A DNA stretch of 64,000 nt, taken from NCBI GenBank assembly GCA_900314655.1, contig OMWC01000005.1, positions 1-64,000 on the forward strand. Direction: 5' to 3'. This document shows, in pieces, positions 1 through 7,482 of the stretch. A program made the translations under genes and the position numbers. Position 1 is the first letter of the stretch; each line of letters starts with the position of its first letter. Source of the DNA: an uncultured Prevotellaceae bacterium. Lineage in GTDB: Bacteria > Bacteroidota > Bacteroidia > Bacteroidales > Bacteroidaceae. The notes beneath the pieces were generated by a model that saw only the letters and a list, made by a program, of their open reading frames with translations, had not been told where the DNA came from and made no database searches.

Positions 1-534
1 GGAACGGAGATCACCATCTGGACCAACCGCAACTTTGACAAGTTTGAGAGTTACAACGCCTCTCTGACAGCCTCGCCCAAGTTCGGTTTCTACAGTCCCA
101 CGCTGACCCTCAGTTACTGGCAGCAGAACTTCGATACCCAAGCATACGGCCTCGCCACGAAACGCAACGAACCTGAATGGCAGATAAACTTCCGCAACTG
201 GTTTACTATCGACAAGACAACAAAGGCTATGCTCTATCTGCATTATTCCACCAGCCACGACTACGGCTTTAACCACTATGCCCATGAGTTTAACATCAAC
301 GCCCGAGTACAGAAGACCTTCCTCAACGGCAACCTCACCATAGCCCTCTTTGCCAACGACATCTTCCGAAATCTCCGTGAACGTTGGACGGGCTACTATC
401 CCGTCACCACGATGGGCAAGGATGCCTATGTCTATACGCAGTACATCGGCGCATCCCTCACGTATAACTTCAACGCTACCCGAAGTAAGTACAAAGGTAC
501 GGGTGCTGGTAATGCGGAAAAGAACAGGCTCTAA
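1..534 (+). CDS. outer-membrane beta-barrel protein, C-terminal part
   Basis: The reading frame is open from the first base of the window, so only the last 177 codons are present and the start lies upstream. The translation alternates aromatic and polar residues in short strands separated by turns, for example LTLSYWQQNF, EWQINFRNWF and YIGASLTYNF. This is typical of the C-terminal barrel of TonB-dependent receptor-like proteins (OMP_b-brl family) of Bacteroidetes. The NDIF motif followed by a final strand and a basic tail fits the end of such barrels. The protein would sit in the outer membrane. The plug domain and ligand cannot be judged. A 116-codon gene begins 12 nt after the stop, so the two are probably co-transcribed. 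Confidence 0.75.
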   Translation, partial: GTEITIWTNRNFDKFESYNASLTASPKFGFYSPTLTLSYWQQNFDTQAYGLATKRNEPEWQINFRNWFTIDKTTKAMLYLHYSTSHDYGFNHYAHEFNINARVQKTFLNGNLTIALFANDIFRNLRERWTGYYPVTTMGKDAYVYTQYIGASLTYNFNATRSKYKGTGAGNAEKNRL

Positions 535-546
535 AACATCCCAACT

Positions 547-897
547 ATGCAGAACAATTTCCATTACATAAATCTCTCTTGGGCCGTGGTGGGCATTTGT
601 GAAAATGCTCGCCAGCCCCTCTTGTTTCATATCCCAGGCATCGACAAGGACGAGGCCGCAGCCGTAGAGCATTACGTCATCGGCTACATGGCCTTTTGGC
701 ACATCGCCTTTGTGGATGAGGACTGCCTCGTGCCCTGCAACGAAGACACGCTCCGCACCGAGGCCCGCCAGAAGATAGACCGCTACATCGCCGACCATCC
801 GCCAGTCGAGACCTTTCCCCGCTTCTACCTCGTCCTGCTCCGTCAGCCGATAGCCCCGATGGAAGCCGACGGCATGAGCCGCGTGTATCAGATGTGA
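547..897 (+). CDS. hypothetical protein, 116 aa
   Basis: I do not recognise the family. The product is soluble-looking, with no signal peptide or membrane segment, and is acidic in its middle. It contains HYVIGYMAFWHIAFVDEDC followed by a helical stretch and a proline-rich end. Codon use resembles the flanking barrel genes, and it starts 12 nt after the upstream barrel gene, which supports a real gene in the same transcription unit. A separate promoter for the next barrel gene begins about 40 nt after its stop. No function is proposed. Confidence 0.6.
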   Translation: MQNNFHYINLSWAVVGICENARQPLLFHIPGIDKDEAAAVEHYVIGYMAFWHIAFVDEDCLVPCNEDTLRTEARQKIDRYIADHPPVETFPRFYLVLLRQPIAPMEADGMSRVYQM

Positions 898-936
898 AAT
901 AGGTGAATGTCAGACAAATGTCAGGAAGAAAATTCG

Positions 937-965
937 TTTGTCAGGCATAAATGGCAGTACCTTTG
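937..965 (+). promoter_or_regulatory. Bacteroidetes-type promoter for the 979 barrel gene
   Basis: TTTG at 937-940 and TACCTTTG at 958-965 are separated by 17 nt and match the -33/-7 (TAnnTTTG) pattern of the Bacteroidetes housekeeping sigma factor, although the spacing is slightly short. The -7 box ends 13 nt before the ATG at 979, so the leader would be only a few nucleotides long. The promoter lies inside the longer open frame that begins at 907 and is a reason to prefer the 979 start. Confidence 0.55.
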
Positions 966-978
966 CACTCAAAAAAAC

Positions 979-3072
979 ATGAGACATCTTATGTTATTAA
1001 GTATGCTGACTGTTGGAATGATAGTTCAGGCACAAGAAGTAAAAGAGGGTGGTGCACTACAGGAAGTGACCATTCAAGGTTCTAAAATCGTACAACGGGT
1101 GGACGGGCAGACCATCTATCCCACACGCCAGCAGCTGGAGAGTTCCACGAATGGCTACTCGCTGTTGTCGAAACTGACGCTGCCCCATCTGCGAATTGAC
1201 CCCGTGATGCATACCATTACGGCTCTTTCTAATCTCGGCAGCGTGCAAGTACGCATCAACAACATCGTTGCCTCAAAAGAGGACTTGCTCGCGCTTGACA
1301 TAAAGGCCGTACAGCATATCGACTACATCGACAATCCAGGAGTCAGATATGGTGAGGGCATTGCCTACGTTGTCAACATCATCGTAAAGAAGCCAGTCAG
1401 CGGTTACGACATCGGTGCAGACCTGACGAATACGCTCACAGTTGTGAACGGTGATGAGACTGTCTTTGGGAAATTCAACTATGGAAAGAGCGAGTTAGGA
1501 GTGAACTACTCGCTGGGCTATCAAAACTTCAAGGGGACGGAATATGAAGAACAGGCTACATACGAACTGGAGTCAGGGGAGAAACGAAGCATTTTGCGTC
1601 AGCAATTAGATGGGCAAAACAAAAGTCTTAATCACAACATCCAACTCACCTATAGCCTGAGTGACTCCAACTATGTGTTCCAATCGAAACTCTCAGCCCG
1701 TCGCGACATTCAGCCCCACAGGTCGTGGACTAAGTTTGAGACCTACGAAGACCATTCCTCGTCCCGTACCTCATCGCCTGTGCTCGACCTCTATTTCCAT
1801 CGCGACTTCCGCCGTCATCAGTCTTTGACGGCCAATGCCGTGGGAACATATATCAAGACCGACAGCCATGCAGAACATAACGAGGGTGGCAGTTATGCCT
1901 ACAACGTGACAGGTAAGACCTATTCGCTCTGGACTGAGGCCATCTATGAGAACCGTCTGAAGCCCTTCACACTCTCCTTGGGTACTCAGTATGGGCAGAA
2001 ATATATTAATAATGTGTATTCGGGTGATGCCAATGCTAACAATTCCATGCGTTCATCAATGCTTTATTTCTTCGGGCAGTTGAAAGGTCGTCTTGGCAAA
2101 CTTGGCTATATGGGAGGACTGGGTGTGAGTACACGCTACTATCGGCAAGCAGAATGGAATGACCGTTTTCTGCTGTTCCGTCCTAAACTAACTGTTTCCT
2201 ATCCGTTGGCCAGGAACTTGAAGGCGAAATATGACTTCGAGATATCGCAGCACGTATCGCAGATTGCACTCGTCAGCGACGTTTCTGTCAAACAGAATGC
2301 AATGGAAACGTTGGTGGGTAATCCAGAGATTACCCCCAATCGCGTTACTTCGCACGATCTCCGTCTGACCTACTCCACCCCAAGAATCATGAGCGAGTTG
2401 CAAGGCTATTGGCGACTGAATGCCCACTGCAACATGGAGAAATACACCCGCAGGGACGGACATTTCTATCAGACACAGACTAACGGACGGAGCAGCGAGA
2501 GGCATCAAGTATGCTTGAATGGCCGAGTCGTGACGGACGAAGGCGAAGCCAATGCCGATAACGAATGCAGCTTCTTCTTCATCCAGAGCTATAACCGCTG
2601 GGAGGCTATACCAGAGCGTTTGTCCGTCACCCTCTATGGAGGCATCTACCGCTTCTTCAATTTCACGGACGACTATCGCCATACCTATACCGCATTCAAC
2701 GGTGGTGCCAGCGTCGAAGCCTATCTTGGCCGATGGACGCTGACTGCATACGCGGATAATGGCTGGAACTTCATGGAGGGCGAGCATCGTGGACATCAGG
2801 CCCCCGCATGGTATCTCACGGCTTCTTATCAGATGAAGAATATCACCCTATCCCTCTACGCCCAGCATCCCTTCTGTGCCCGTCCGCTTACCAATCAGAC
2901 GGAGGTGCTTAGCCGCTATATCCACAAGGAAGTATCGCAGCATAGTCGTGACTTCGGCAATATGCTGACACTCAACCTTACATGGCATCTCTCGTCTGGT
3001 CGCAAATATCGTGACATTCAGCGTAGCATGAATCATCGGGATACGGAAACAGGAATCCTACAAAGCAAATGA
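979..3072 (+). CDS. TonB-dependent receptor-like outer-membrane barrel protein
   Basis: The frame is open from an ATG at 907, but the ATG at 979 is preferred. It opens a clear signal peptide (MRHLMLLSMLTVGMIVQAQ) and follows a promoter that lies inside the longer frame. The mature protein of about 680 residues begins with a plug-like domain: a VTIQGSKIV box, repeated short strands and DNPGVRYGEGIAYVVNIIVK, as in plug domains of the OMP_b-brl_3 group. A long series of aromatic-rich barrel strands follows. There is no carboxypeptidase-like N-terminal extension, so it is not a classical SusC. It probably acts in the outer membrane in uptake or surface interaction; the ligand is unknown. It resembles the incomplete barrel gene at the window start, so the two may be paralogues in one locus. 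Confidence 0.75.
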   Translation: MRHLMLLSMLTVGMIVQAQEVKEGGALQEVTIQGSKIVQRVDGQTIYPTRQQLESSTNGYSLLSKLTLPHLRIDPVMHTITALSNLGSVQVRINNIVASKEDLLALDIKAVQHIDYIDNPGVRYGEGIAYVVNIIVKKPVSGYDIGADLTNTLTVVNGDETVFGKFNYGKSELGVNYSLGYQNFKGTEYEEQATYELESGEKRSILRQQLDGQNKSLNHNIQLTYSLSDSNYVFQSKLSARRDIQPHRSWTKFETYEDHSSSRTSSPVLDLYFHRDFRRHQSLTANAVGTYIKTDSHAEHNEGGSYAYNVTGKTYSLWTEAIYENRLKPFTLSLGTQYGQKYINNVYSGDANANNSMRSSMLYFFGQLKGRLGKLGYMGGLGVSTRYYRQAEWNDRFLLFRPKLTVSYPLARNLKAKYDFEISQHVSQIALVSDVSVKQNAMETLVGNPEITPNRVTSHDLRLTYSTPRIMSELQGYWRLNAHCNMEKYTRRDGHFYQTQTNGRSSERHQVCLNGRVVTDEGEANADNECSFFFIQSYNRWEAIPERLSVTLYGGIYRFFNFTDDYRHTYTAFNGGASVEAYLGRWTLTAYADNGWNFMEGEHRGHQAPAWYLTASYQMKNITLSLYAQHPFCARPLTNQTEVLSRYIHKEVSQHSRDFGNMLTLNLTWHLSSGRKYRDIQRSMNHRDTETGILQSK

Positions 3073-3266
3073 GAAAGGCTATCTTCATATTCATTGCCAT
3101 CATCCTCGTGGCTGCAAGCATCGACTGGATTCATTCTGGGATCACTTCAGTGCCTGTCCCCATGACCTACTCACCAAGTATGCCATTCCCCAGCGTCCGC
3201 ACACTCTTCGTCTGCGTTTCACACCACTTTAAAATCCTTCACTGTTTGCTTCAACCAATTGGTTGA
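3069..3266 (+). CDS. possible small membrane-anchored protein, perhaps frameshifted
   Basis: The ATG overlaps the stop of the upstream barrel gene (ATGA), which suggests translational coupling. The first 18 residues (MRKAIFIFIAIILVAASI) form a clear hydrophobic anchor or signal. After that this frame reads poorly. The +2 frame from about 3126 reads DSFWDHFSACPHDLLTKYAI and stops at a TAA near 3233, which looks more protein-like. A one-base error or a real frameshift near 3125 is therefore possible. The stop in the given frame lies in a perfect 16-nt palindrome, TCAACCAATTGGTTGA (3251-3266). Function unknown. Confidence 0.3.
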   Translation: MRKAIFIFIAIILVAASIDWIHSGITSVPVPMTYSPSMPFPSVRTLFVCVSHHFKILHCLLQPIG

Positions 3267-3297
3267 CAGGTGGTTGCAGTGAATAGTTTGCAAAAAG

Positions 3298-3332
3298 AAT
3301 GCTCACAGGGGTTCTGTTTCCCTGTGAGCATT
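3298..3332. terminator. hairpin terminator, 13-bp stem
   Basis: The arms AATGCTCACAGGG and CCCTGTGAGCATT pair perfectly around a 9-nt loop. The site lies between the rightward genes ending at 3266 and the leftward nuclease gene ending at 3369, where a bidirectional terminator is expected. No strong T run follows, so the mode of termination is uncertain. Confidence 0.6.
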
Positions 3333-3368
3333 GTCGTTCTCTATAATGGAGAAATTACACAACGATCT

Positions 3369-4529
3369 CTACAATAGTTTCTTCAACTCCTCAATGTCTG
3401 GTAGAGTCTTGCGTAACTCTTCAGGCATATCAGTAGTGGTTTTGTAGGTAGCTACTCCCATAGGCTTATTATAGTCACGGATGACAAACTCTACGAACTC
3501 ACGATTTGCTTCTTTGCAGAGAACGATTCCTATTGCAGAGTTCTCATGTGGCTTCTTTACTTTGGCATCAAGTATAGAAAGGTATCCCATCAACTGGCCC
3601 AGATAGGAAGTCTTGAACTCGCCAGTCTTCAGCTCAACGACTACAAGCGCATTCAACTCGCGATTGAAGAACAGCAAGTCAGGGAAATGTTCTACGCCGT
3701 AAACTTCTAAGTGATACTGATTACCAACAAAAGTAAAATCACGCCCAAAGGTCATGATGAACTGTTTGACATTCTCCACAATTTGTTGTTCCACCACTCT
3801 CTCGTCTACATCAATAGCTTGACGCTCTCCAATCTGTTCTACATTGATAAAGTCTAGCAGATAAGAATCTTTGAACATCATTACAGCTTTGCGAGCCAAT
3901 TCAGCTTGTGGAATTGTACTCTTGAAGTTACTGGGTATTGAGTCTCGATGATCATAGGCATTGGAGTTTATAAGCCGTATGACTTCCTTTTCAGTAAGGT
4001 TCTCTTCTGCAACACGATGTATATAATAATACTGAGCATCTAAATCTTTTACCCCTTCGATAATACGTATATGTTGTGTGAAAGGGACTCTAAAGAAGTC
4101 TTCAGCTGGAAAATTCTTGATTTCAGGAATTCGTATAGATTGGTAGATGTCTATTTCATGGTTTTGCAATTCGGCAATTGCGCTTGCCGATTTGTCAGAT
4201 TCCATTTCGACAAGTACACTTGCCGAATTATTTTCGTCGGTCGTGACCGATGAATTTGGGTCAAGCATTTGCCAATTCTCGTAGAACTTCCGCATATTTT
4301 TCATACTTGACGCAGAATACCCTTTTAATCCTGGAAGTTCTTTTCGTAATATCTGGCTGATAGACTCCAAGGCTCCAGTGCCCCAAACTCCCTTGCGCGT
4401 GTTCTGAGACACAAACTTGCCAATGCCGAAATAGACTGCCAACTGTATGCGGTTCACACCTTTAGCTGCTTCGTACTGCCCCTGCAAGATTGCCGTTTTT
4501 ATTATTTCAGCTGCAGGTCTGTATAACAA
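3369..4529 (-). CDS. yhcG: YhcG/DUF1016-family PD-(D/E)XK nuclease
   Basis: The N-terminal half matches the helical DUF1016 domain (GVWGTGALESISQILRKEL followed by GYSASSMKNMRKFYENW). The C-terminal half is the PD-(D/E)XK nuclease domain. Counting from the TTG at 4529, HFPDLLFF gives D284 and VVVELKTGEF gives E299 and K301. The family is cytoplasmic, widespread near mobile and defence genes, and thought to act on DNA. The only start in this frame is a TTG, with a stop just upstream. In another frame an ATG at 4546 reads MEENEICYTDLQLK and ends at a TAA after 14 codons. That peptide looks like the normal N-terminus of this family, so a one-base frameshift near 4505-4515 probably separates the true start from the rest. 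Whether it is a sequencing error, a phase-variable start or a decaying gene is open. Confidence 0.8.
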   Translation of the reverse strand: MLYRPAAEIIKTAILQGQYEAAKGVNRIQLAVYFGIGKFVSQNTRKGVWGTGALESISQILRKELPGLKGYSASSMKNMRKFYENWQMLDPNSSVTTDENNSASVLVEMESDKSASAIAELQNHEIDIYQSIRIPEIKNFPAEDFFRVPFTQHIRIIEGVKDLDAQYYYIHRVAEENLTEKEVIRLINSNAYDHRDSIPSNFKSTIPQAELARKAVMMFKDSYLLDFINVEQIGERQAIDVDERVVEQQIVENVKQFIMTFGRDFTFVGNQYHLEVYGVEHFPDLLFFNRELNALVVVELKTGEFKTSYLGQLMGYLSILDAKVKKPHENSAIGIVLCKEANREFVEFVIRDYNKPMGVATYKTTTDMPEELRKTLPDIEELKKLL

Positions 4530-4787
4530 ATTTCATTTTCTTCCATACTGCTATTCGTTTGTAAAGTTTATGCCTACAATCAAGATCGTCGAAATCATTG
4601 GCGTGATTCAAGGTTAGTATGTTTTTTGCGGATTTTGCCATTGAATTAGGTCGGAATGCTATTTGCTTCAACTATTTTGTCTTGGATTGTCAGGTTTTGA
4701 ATACAAAGGTAATGAAAAATATTGTAACCGCAGCAAGATGAAGTAATAAAATTTGTGGAATTTGAGTACGAATAACAAAAGTCGGAC

Positions 4788-4980
4788 TACAAACTAATTT
4801 ACTTTGTTCCTCAAATAAGCATTATTCGGAGGTCAATTAGACTTTAATTGAAGTACAAACTAATTTACTTTGTAGTCGCTATGATTGACTATCCAAATGA
4901 CATAGAAATACAAAGTCTAAATGTATCATTTACAAGACGTAACTCTATCATTTACGAAACGTAAGTGACACATTTACGAA
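4788..4980. repeat. short direct and tandem repeats in an AT-rich gap
   Basis: The gap 4547-4974 contains no gene. It holds two exact copies of the 20-mer TACAAACTAATTTACTTTGT (4788-4807 and 4854-4873), 66 nt apart. They are followed by tandem copies of TATCATTTACRARACGTAA (4924-4942 and 4946-4964) and a partial third copy ending near 4980. They lie immediately before the long direct repeat. They could be protein-binding sites or slippage products. The rest of the gap shows nothing I can name. Confidence 0.6.
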
Positions 4981-5063
4981 TGCACGATTGCAAGGCTCCC
5001 TCCCTAAACAGCACCCTCCCTAAGCAGGGAGGGCGGGGTGGGTCCCCCCCCCTTTTTTTAACC

Positions 5064-5118
5064 CTTCACCGTAACACCCTGTCATCAAACGAGTTACGCT
5101 GTACGGTGAAGTTTTTTT
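5064..5118 (+). terminator. conserved hairpin with T tract inside the left direct repeat
   Basis: CTTCACCGTA (5064-5073) pairs with TACGGTGAAG (5102-5111) and is followed by seven T residues, as in an intrinsic terminator on the + strand. The 28-nt loop is conserved in the second repeat copy and contains a second possible pairing, GTAAC with GTTAC. No rightward gene ends just upstream, so it may act as an attenuator or be part of a small structured RNA rather than a plain terminator. Confidence 0.55.
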
Positions 5119-5203
5119 ATTTGTTGCAACTCTTTAATAATACACTTCATACGTCCAGAAATGTATCATCAGTTAGCTCTCGAATCATTTATAGCGCAAA
5201 TAA

Positions 5204-5236
5204 TTTGGCTAATTGAGAATAAGTTAGTATTTTTGC
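5204..5236 (+). promoter_or_regulatory. housekeeping promoter of the caspase/sigma operon
   Basis: TTTG at 5204-5207 and TATTTTTG at 5229-5236, with a 21-nt spacer, fit the Bacteroidetes -33/-7 consensus well. Transcription would start near 5243, about 19 nt before the first ATG of the caspase gene. Constitutive expression of the protease, sigma and anti-sigma genes from this site would fit a poised sensing module. Confidence 0.65.
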
Positions 5237-5261
5237 TGTCAATAACCCATAAAATATTATT

Positions 5262-6149
5262 ATGATGATGTTCAGAAATAATATAATAATTGGAATTCTA
5301 CTGTTCCTATGTGCTTTGTCTGCCCAGAGCCAATCGAAGCGAGCTTTTTTAGTTGGCATCTCCAAATACACTTATCTCACTAAGTCATCTGATGATATTT
5401 GGTCAAATATTCATGGAGCTAATGATGTAGAGTTATTATCTTTAACGTTGAAGAAACAAAACTTTATTATCAAGAAAATAACAGATAAGGCAGCAACAGC
5501 AAAACAAATCAGAAAAGAACTGCCACGTTTTATTTCTTCCTGTCAACCAGGGGATATTGTTTATCTGCACTTTTCCTGTCATGGGCAGCCTGTGGAAGAC
5601 TTAAACGGTGATGAGGATGATGGTTGGGATGAAGCAATCGTTCCATTTGATGCCTTAAAGGTTTACCAAAAGAAAAAATATACAGGCGAGAATCATATCA
5701 TCGATGATGAATTAAATGGATATCTGCGCTCTCTTCGTACTAAAATAGGAGCAAAAGGATTTGTGTATGTAGTCATAGACGCTTGCCATGCCGGATCATC
5801 ATATAGAGGCGAAGAAGAGGATGGCGTCATTATTCGTGGAACCAACCGTGGTTTTACTTCAACAGGAAAACGGTTCGCTCCAAGGCTTGACAAGCGAGGT
5901 AAGATAAGAGTGGAAAAATCACCTTCAATGGCCAATATCTGCATACTTGAAGCTTGTAGGCCTTATCAGGTCAATAGCGAAATAAAGGAGAATGGTAAAT
6001 TCTATGGATCGCTGTCCTTTTACGTAGATAAGGTATTAAGGACAACGAAATTGGATAAAAAAATATCTTGGACAGAGAAGGTTGCTTCACTGATGAATAG
6101 AGATGCCCGGTTAGTTCGGCAAAACTTAGTCGTAGAATCCAGTCTATAA
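5262..6149 (+). CDS. secreted caspase-family (metacaspase-like, C14) protease
   Basis: The 295-aa product has a signal peptide (residues 1 to about 24, ending LCALSAQSQ) and then a caspase p20-like domain. It shows the strand RAFLVGISKY, the catalytic His in HFSCHGQ (H107) and the catalytic Cys in VIDACHAGSS (C175). The acidic loop GDEDDGWDEAIVPFD after the His is typical of metacaspases, which cut after basic residues. Length fits a single catalytic domain without a fused sensor. The signal peptide places it in the periplasm, which is unusual for a caspase-like enzyme. It is the first of four tightly spaced genes (9 nt to the sigma gene). A plausible substrate is the periplasmic domain of the anti-sigma-like protein two genes on, or the TPR-CHAT protein. 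Three ATGs in a row leave the exact start open by two codons. The domain call is firm; the role is inferred. Confidence 0.88.
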   Translation: MMMFRNNIIIGILLFLCALSAQSQSKRAFLVGISKYTYLTKSSDDIWSNIHGANDVELLSLTLKKQNFIIKKITDKAATAKQIRKELPRFISSCQPGDIVYLHFSCHGQPVEDLNGDEDDGWDEAIVPFDALKVYQKKKYTGENHIIDDELNGYLRSLRTKIGAKGFVYVVIDACHAGSSYRGEEEDGVIIRGTNRGFTSTGKRFAPRLDKRGKIRVEKSPSMANICILEACRPYQVNSEIKENGKFYGSLSFYVDKVLRTTKLDKKISWTEKVASLMNRDARLVRQNLVVESSL

Positions 6150-6158
6150 TAATTAATT

Positions 6159-6755
6159 ATGCTTAAAAGCTTACATAGGAATAAAGACGAGAAGGAAAAG
6201 AAACTCGAGAAATTTGCCAAAGAGCAATGGCAAAAGACGAGGTCTTTCTTAATTAGTCGCTATTCATTGTCAGAAGATGAATGTGCAGACGTATTCCAGG
6301 ATTCGCTTGTCATATTATGGAGAAACATAAACGAGAATAAAGTCGATTCAAAGGATTTAGGTTTATCTAGTTCTACTTATTTCATGACAATCTGTCGAAA
6401 CAAAACGATGGAACTACTAAGAAGCAAGAGCAAATATGTGACAACCCCGTACGAGATTAAACCCAGTAAAGATTTCCAAGTTTTTCAAGAAAACCAAGTT
6501 GAAAAGATTCTATCTTTAGAAGATGCCCATGAGAATATCCAAAAGGAGAAAGAAGCATTAGTAAGAGACATCGTAAAGAATCTCCCATCACCATGTAATG
6601 AATTGCTATGGGGGTACTATGGTGACGGTCACTCTATGAGAATGCTCGCAAAAATGTTTAACTATGCCAGCGAGAATGCGGTAAAAGTCACCAAACATCG
6701 TTGTTGTGAGAAATTCCGAGTAAGATACAGTGAAATGAGGAAATCGTTATTTTAA
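6159..6755 (+). CDS. ECF-type sigma-70 family sigma factor
   Basis: The 198-aa product has the two helical domains of group IV (ECF) sigma factors. Region 2 spans about residues 20-85 (LSEDECADVFQDSLVILWRN, then STYFMTICRNKTMELLRSK). Region 4 spans about 130-190 (VKNLPSPCNELLWGYYGDG, then a helix-turn-helix around MRMLAKMFNYASENAVKVTK). It lacks regions 1 and 3, as ECF factors do. It is cytoplasmic and directs RNA polymerase to alternative promoters. It begins 9 nt after the caspase gene and is followed after 13 nt by a single-span protein of anti-sigma layout. Three repeated bipartite sites downstream in the same island (9993, 10139, 11128) are candidate targets, since they carry an AAC-containing upstream box and lack the housekeeping -7 box. 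There is no housekeeping promoter directly before it, so it should be expressed with the caspase. Confidence 0.88.
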   Translation: MLKSLHRNKDEKEKKLEKFAKEQWQKTRSFLISRYSLSEDECADVFQDSLVILWRNINENKVDSKDLGLSSSTYFMTICRNKTMELLRSKSKYVTTPYEIKPSKDFQVFQENQVEKILSLEDAHENIQKEKEALVRDIVKNLPSPCNELLWGYYGDGHSMRMLAKMFNYASENAVKVTKHRCCEKFRVRYSEMRKSLF

Positions 6756-6768
6756 AACAAGGCACATT

Positions 6769-7476
6769 ATGACTGATACAGAGAATAACATACAAGAAAA
6801 GGAACTTCAAAATGATGAGCAAATCAGTCGTTTCATGCAAGGACTTATGGAGGCTGACGAAGAAACTGCTTTCCTGGAAGAACTGAAGAACAATGAAGAT
6901 TTGCGCAATCAGGCCATTGCACAAGCAAGACTTGTGAAAGGGATGAAACAGGTGGATGAAGAACTGAAAGATGCATTCCGACAGGCTGATAAGCAAACTA
7001 TAAGTAGAATTGCTAATGAGGTTGTTGGCGGTAAGAAGAAATCTGCTCATTGGCTTGCTATTGCGGCATCTATAGTATTCATCGTCTTCGTTGGCTTCAA
7101 GTCATACGACTACTATGATACGACCAGTATTGGTAGGGAATATGCTAACACATTCCCTACATCAACGATTATAAGAGGTGAAGCAAATACAGATGTTGAC
7201 ACAGAACTTACTATGTTATTTAATAATGTAGCAGAGGGTAAAGATTTAGATAGCACCACTTCCCGACTCAAAACGTTATGGGAACTATCAAAACAGGATA
7301 CCTATAATGACTATACCGATTATTCTCCATATATCGGGTGGAATCTTGCTGTTGGATATTTGCGTAATTATGAAAAAACTAAGGCACGTAGTGTTCTATC
7401 TGAAATGGAAACCATATATGATAATGAAACAATTACAGGAAAAAAAGTTAGAGAACTTATAAAGGCAATTGAATAG
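6769..7476 (+). CDS. single-span anti-sigma-like membrane protein
   Basis: The 235-aa product has an acidic helical N-terminal segment (ISRFMQGLMEADEETAFLEE, about residues 19-60). This resembles the cytoplasmic part of many Bacteroidetes anti-sigma factors, in which a short 'size of protein / cleavage' helix is followed by NNEDLR. One membrane span lies at about 94-110 (LAIAASIVFIVFVGF). Lysines GGKKK sit just before it, so by the positive-inside rule the N-terminus is cytoplasmic and residues 111-235 are periplasmic. The periplasmic part looks helical and TPR-like (WNLAVGYLRNYEKTKARSVL). I see no zinc-binding HxxxCxxC motif, so it is not a ZAS-type anti-sigma factor. Its place between the sigma gene and the TPR-CHAT gene, with 13-nt and 6-nt gaps, makes it the natural candidate to hold the sigma factor and to be released by proteolysis. 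That role is inference. Confidence 0.6.
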   Translation: MTDTENNIQEKELQNDEQISRFMQGLMEADEETAFLEELKNNEDLRNQAIAQARLVKGMKQVDEELKDAFRQADKQTISRIANEVVGGKKKSAHWLAIAASIVFIVFVGFKSYDYYDTTSIGREYANTFPTSTIIRGEANTDVDTELTMLFNNVAEGKDLDSTTSRLKTLWELSKQDTYNDYTDYSPYIGWNLAVGYLRNYEKTKARSVLSEMETIYDNETITGKKVRELIKAIE

Positions 7477-7482
7477 ATTACC

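Larger units (their letters stand above)
4975..5240 (+). repeat. long direct repeat, left copy
   Basis: This segment recurs at 13627-13872 in the same orientation. The core 5010-5117 is nearly identical to 13650-13757, with about five differences. The following 110 bp are diverged but alignable, sharing ATGTATCATC and TTATAGC. The unit contains a CTCCCTAAGCAGGGAG palindrome, a C9T7 run, a hairpin with a T tract, and a promoter-like end. The two copies bracket the AT-rich caspase/sigma/helicase island. Confidence 0.8.

Noticed and set aside
4788-4980. CRISPR array
   Set aside because: Only two 20-mers and two or three short tandem units, with irregular spacing and no regular spacers.
5064-5111. 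tRNA or known riboswitch in the conserved hairpin
   Set aside because: No cloverleaf or known aptamer core is seen. Only one long stem with a T tract can be supported.
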